A stretch of DNA of 6,738 nucleotides from Sphingomonas sp. CCH9-E2 (GTDB taxonomy: Bacteria; Pseudomonadota; Alphaproteobacteria; Sphingomonadales; Sphingomonadaceae): NCBI RefSeq assembly GCF_001557215.1, contig NZ_LSJM01000226.1:1-6738 (forward strand), written 5' to 3'. The notes under the pieces are model-generated. The model saw nothing but the letters and a program-made list of their open reading frames with translations, had not been told where the DNA came from and made no database searches. Every line of letters begins with the position of its first letter. Positions within the stretch are counted from its first letter, which is position 1. This document shows positions 6,494 to 6,738 of this stretch, one piece after another. The translations under genes and the position numbers were made by a program.

Positions 6494-6738
6494 TTAATCG
6501 CCGTCCGGCAACGTATGCAGTACCGGTACGCCCGCCCCCTTCAATGCGGCGAGCAGATCATCGGGAAGATCGTTCCAGCGCAGCACGCGGCCCTCGGACA
6601 GAATCTCCGCAAGAAACTTGGGCTCGCTGGTCGAATTGTCGAAGATCCACCCACGATCAATATTGCTGCAGAACCAGGCCAGTTGGTCGAAGGATCGCGT
6701 GCGCCGCGCGACGATCTTGTCGGGCGGCACGTCATGCC
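6494..6738 (-). CDS. Zeta toxin-like predicted kinase/ATPase, C-terminal part only
   Basis: The frame enters from the right edge and ends at TAA (6494-6496), giving about 81 residues of a longer protein. The GTG at 6730 is probably internal, because the codons before it read His-Asp and continue the family motif. The fragment HDVPPDKIVARRTRSFDQLA followed by the DRGWIFDNS block resembles the C-terminal half of COG4185/zeta-toxin-family kinases. There, a GGHDVP motif and an Arg-rich lid (here RRTRSF) precede an ADR-x-x-x-FDNS strand. These proteins have a P-loop kinase fold. Plasmid-borne zeta toxins phosphorylate UDP-N-acetylglucosamine, but many chromosomal relatives are uncharacterised. The Walker A loop and any antitoxin partner would be outside the window, so toxin activity is not shown. 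The gene ends 42 bases before valS on the same strand. The family call rests on remembered motifs in a short fragment. Confidence 0.68.
   Translation of the reverse strand, partial: HDVPPDKIVARRTRSFDQLAWFCSNIDRGWIFDNSTSEPKFLAEILSEGRVLRWNDLPDDLLAALKGAGVPVLHTLPDGD

Overview
The window is GC-rich, densely packed chromosomal DNA. Codon use, the style of the proteins and a GC-rich extragenic palindrome all suggest an alphaproteobacterium, most likely a sphingomonad (Sphingomonas or a relative). That placement is inferred from general familiarity, not from a database comparison. It reads as an ordinary housekeeping region. I see no tRNA, rRNA, CRISPR array, insertion sequence or prophage gene.

Layout. 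Positions 1-2738 hold a leftward three-gene cluster, read right to left. First is hemB (porphobilinogen synthase, start 2738). Next is a RimJ/RimL-type GNAT acetyltransferase whose start overlaps the hemB stop by 4 bases (ATGA). Last, 16 bases further on, is a multi-pass membrane protein of the 'fused MFS/spermidine synthase' type, which runs off the left edge. The tight spacing suggests one transcript. Positions 2739-2970 are the only sizeable intergenic region. It lies between divergent genes and carries a 31-bp-arm REP-like palindrome plus a possible promoter for the rightward gene.

Positions 2971-3738 (+) encode a secreted SIMPL-domain (DUF541) protein. It converges on valS (valyl-tRNA synthetase, 6451 down to 3770, minus). 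Only 31 bases separate the two stop codons, and they contain a perfect 8-bp hairpin that could serve as a two-way terminator. To the right, 42 bases upstream of valS, lies the C-terminal end of a zeta-toxin-like predicted kinase that enters from the right edge on the minus strand.

How the genes relate. hemB supplies porphobilinogen for haem and other tetrapyrroles, and valS charges tRNA-Val. The acetyltransferase, the membrane protein and the SIMPL protein have no specific assigned substrate, and nothing here ties them into one pathway. I found no convincing undescribed system. The items most worth a second look are the palindrome and its effect on the hemB start call, the zeta-like kinase directly upstream of an essential gene, and the Asp-type metal site of HemB.
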